A stretch of DNA of 64,000 nucleotides. It comes from Proales similis. Taxonomy: Eukaryota > Rotifera > Eurotatoria > Ploima > Proalidae. Of the stretch, positions 62,017 to 64,000 are shown piece after piece. A program made the position numbers and the translations under genes. Positions within the stretch are counted from its first letter, which is position 1, and every line of letters starts with the position of its first letter. Location: contig JAGVRJ010000002.1 in the NCBI GenBank assembly GCA_019059635.1, positions 3,410,001-3,474,000 on the forward strand, written 5' to 3'. Below the pieces are notes generated by a model. That model worked only from the letters and a program-made list of their open reading frames with translations, did not search any database and was not told where the DNA came from.

Positions 62017-64000
62017 ATGTTCAAGTTAGAATCAAGTAACTCTACAAAATGTATGACGGCTGATTCCTCGTCAACCTCTTCGACAGCATCAGCCTCTTCA
62101 GAGAATCTTAGCGTCGGGCTCGAAAACAAAGACGATGCAATTCAGAAAAATAAAGTGAACTCTGATCTTAATAACAATCAATTTGTAGAAACTACCACAA
62201 ATATTGAGACAGAATCCTTCCTTGGACAGCCTGAAAGTTTAAAATCAAGAACAGATTTAGCCGAAAACAGGATAAATATTTCAGGAATTAATTCCCTCAA
62301 AAGTGATCGAACCGAAAATCGACGCGTTATCAATGATCCAACTCAAACAAATCTTATTGTCAACTATCTGCCTCAGAATATGTCTCAAGATGAAATAAGA
62401 CAACTATTCTCACGAATTGGTCCGGTGGAAAGCTGCAAACTAATCAAAGACAAAATTACCGGACAGAGTTTAGGATATGCTTTTGTTAATTTTGAAAACA
62501 GTGAGGATTCCGCTCATGCTGTAGAGAGTTTAAATGGAATGCGGCTCGAAAACAAAACAATCAAGGTTAAAAATATTTTTATAAAGAACCTTGATCTTAT
62601 TATTCATAAAAATCTAAAAACTTTTTTTTCAGGTTTCTTTCGCAAGACCTAGCTCAGAATCAATAAAGGGAGCGAATCTTTATGTTTGCGGCTTGCCTCT
62701 AAACTTTGAACAAGCAGACCTTGAACAACTTTTTAGTGCCTTTGGTCGTATCATATCATCTAAAATATTGACTGACTCAAAAAATGGTAAATGAGGGTTT
62801 TATCATTCTTGGATTGTTTGCAATTTTATTCAAATACAAGTATAAGCGACAAGTCTGTTAATCGCCCAAGCTATACCCACATAAAAACTTCGCAGTTAAA
62901 AAAGTCACTCAGTAACAAGTGAGAGTCTAGGCCTTGTGCGCTATCTCTATGAGAGCCCGTCTCTCACTCCGCATCGTATTTTTAAAATTTTGTTCTGATC
63001 AAAACCTTTCGGGAATTCGTAAGTTTGCTGACAGTTTAAAGCATCAGAAACATGAATTGTATGAAAAAAATTTTTTGAACATTAAGACGTTTTATGTGTT
63101 CGATCTGTTTTAACAATACTCATTTGGTTGATTTTTTTGGCTGATTGAATCGGTGCTATAATTCGATGATAAGCTCACGGCTCTCATCTTTAGTGAAGCT
63201 AACAAGGTCCTAGATTCTTTTTTGTTTTCCTCGATTGTGTTTATGCTTAAATAGTTACACTTGCATTTATTAATATGCTTTAAAAAATTATTTATTTTTC
63301 CCCTTTAAGGAAGCTCTAAAGGAGTTGGATTCGTGAGATTTGATAAAAGAGTTGAAGCCGAGATAGCCATATCAAAGTTACACGGCACAAAGCTAGAGCA
63401 AGCAACCGAACCGCTGGTTGTCAAATTTGCCAATTCTCCCAGCAGTATAAAATCAGTTATTGGCTATCCACTTGCACCATTGGTTCCTGCATGTAGAGGC
63501 TTTTTCCAGCCATACCGCTCAACAACTAGTGCAAGCTATCGCTACTCACCGATGAGTACTTATGAAACCGCATTTATTCATCCGACTGCAACCACATTAA
63601 TAGTTACTAGTGGCCAGCCGGCTACCTTGGGACCAGCAACAAGTATTGGAGTGAATCCTATTTCAACCTCGTTACCAGCAACTCCTCTAACACCCGTAAG
63701 CACAATTCTTCCGACTGCCGTATCAGCCCTACCTTCTGCGACGGCTTCACCCCCAAATACTAGCATGAGCTCGTCTAGCATAAGTTCTGTAAACTTTTCA
63801 GGCTGGTGCATTTTTGTATACAATTTAGGCCCAGAAAGCGACGAAAGCTTACTTTGGCAGCTTTTCGGACCTTTCGGAGCTGTTCAAAGTGTCAAAGTAA
63901 TCCGAGATAGTCAGACTTTAAAGTGTAGAGGATTTGGATTTGTAACCATGACAAATTATGATGAAGCTGTAGCAGCAATCAATTGTTTAAATGGTTTTAC
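62017..64000 (+). CDS. ELAV: ELAV/Hu RNA-binding protein (3' end outside window)
   Basis: An extended Ser/Asn/Glu-rich N-terminus precedes RRM1 ([34 protein letters not shown]-like [15 protein letters not shown]). RRM2 crosses a 66-nt intron ([23 protein letters not shown]1 [22 protein letters not shown]). After a long intron (62787-63309) comes a Ser/Thr/Pro-rich hinge (63,470-63,780), then RRM3 ([50 protein letters not shown]). The window ends at the end of RRM3 ([10 protein letters not shown]), so the last exon portion is missing. ELAV/Hu proteins bind AU-rich RNA and control splicing, poly(A) choice and stability, mainly in neurons. RRM1-RRM2 spacing and the GWCIFVYNL start of RRM3 are diagnostic. 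Confidence 0.94.
62787..63309 (+). other. Unusually long ELAV intron (523 nt)
   Basis: GT at 62787 and AG at 63308-63309 join AA(T)G to GAAGC with matching phase, giving [12 protein letters not shown], which is the expected RRM2 continuation. Most introns in this window are about 50-70 nt, so this intron is about eight times longer. No open frame or RNA gene is recognised inside; several T-rich tracts are present. Confidence 0.7.

Overview
The window is nuclear DNA from a bilaterian animal with a compact genome. It is AT-rich and gene-dense, with about 18 genes in 64 kb. Most introns are only about 45-75 nt with GT-AG ends, 3' flanks are very short, and genes sit on both strands. I recognise no transposon, rRNA, tRNA or CRISPR array. 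The gene set (secreted Frizzled-related protein, ELAV/Hu, CRK, LYST, SBF/MTMR5, KIF6, BRPF, DEG/ENaC channels) is animal. KIF6, an sFRP and a DEG/ENaC cluster in so compact a genome make a miniature spiralian, such as a small annelid, a reasonable guess. That placement is inference only.

Layout. 0.5-1.8 kb (+): 3' part of a synaptotagmin-like double-C2 gene. 2.1-3.6 kb (-): an ABHD4/5-type alpha/beta hydrolase. 4.0-5.9 kb (-): an unrecognised membrane protein rebuilt from four exons. 6.4-9.6 kb (-): kinesin KIF6. 10.0-14.7 kb (+): three tandem intronless DEG/ENaC channels. 15.1-17.3 kb (+): sterol O-acyltransferase. 17.6-18.7 kb (+): METTL2-type tRNA m3C methyltransferase. 18.9-20.3 kb (+): an orphan EGF-like single-pass membrane protein. 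20.5-27.6 kb (-): SBF/MTMR5-13 pseudophosphatase, mostly one 6.5-kb exon. 27.6-30.0 kb: the largest gene-poor stretch. 30.0-34.8 kb (+): cobalamin-dependent methionine synthase. 36.1-36.8 kb (+): claudin-like four-TM protein. 37.4-47.8 kb (+): LYST-type BEACH protein, about 3,100 aa in about 17 exons. 48.2-49.3 kb (+): CRK adaptor. 49.8-52.1 kb (+): class I GLUT sugar transporter. 52.9-54.4 kb (+): sFRP. 54.7-55.7 kb (-): a PWWP protein. 56.2-58.7 kb (-): BRPF. 58.8-59.9 kb (+): cyclin K. 62.0 kb to the end (+): ELAV/Hu, cut by the window edge.

Most neighbours are functionally unrelated, so this is not an operon-like pathway cluster. The parts that stand out are the three intronless DEG/ENaC paralogues; the BRPF locus, whose PWWP domain lies in a separate downstream reading frame; the 62-bp head-to-head spacing of BRPF and cyclin K; and poly(A) hexamers that overlap the stop codons of three genes. 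I see no convincing previously undescribed molecular system. The more unusual signals concern genome compaction and gene architecture.
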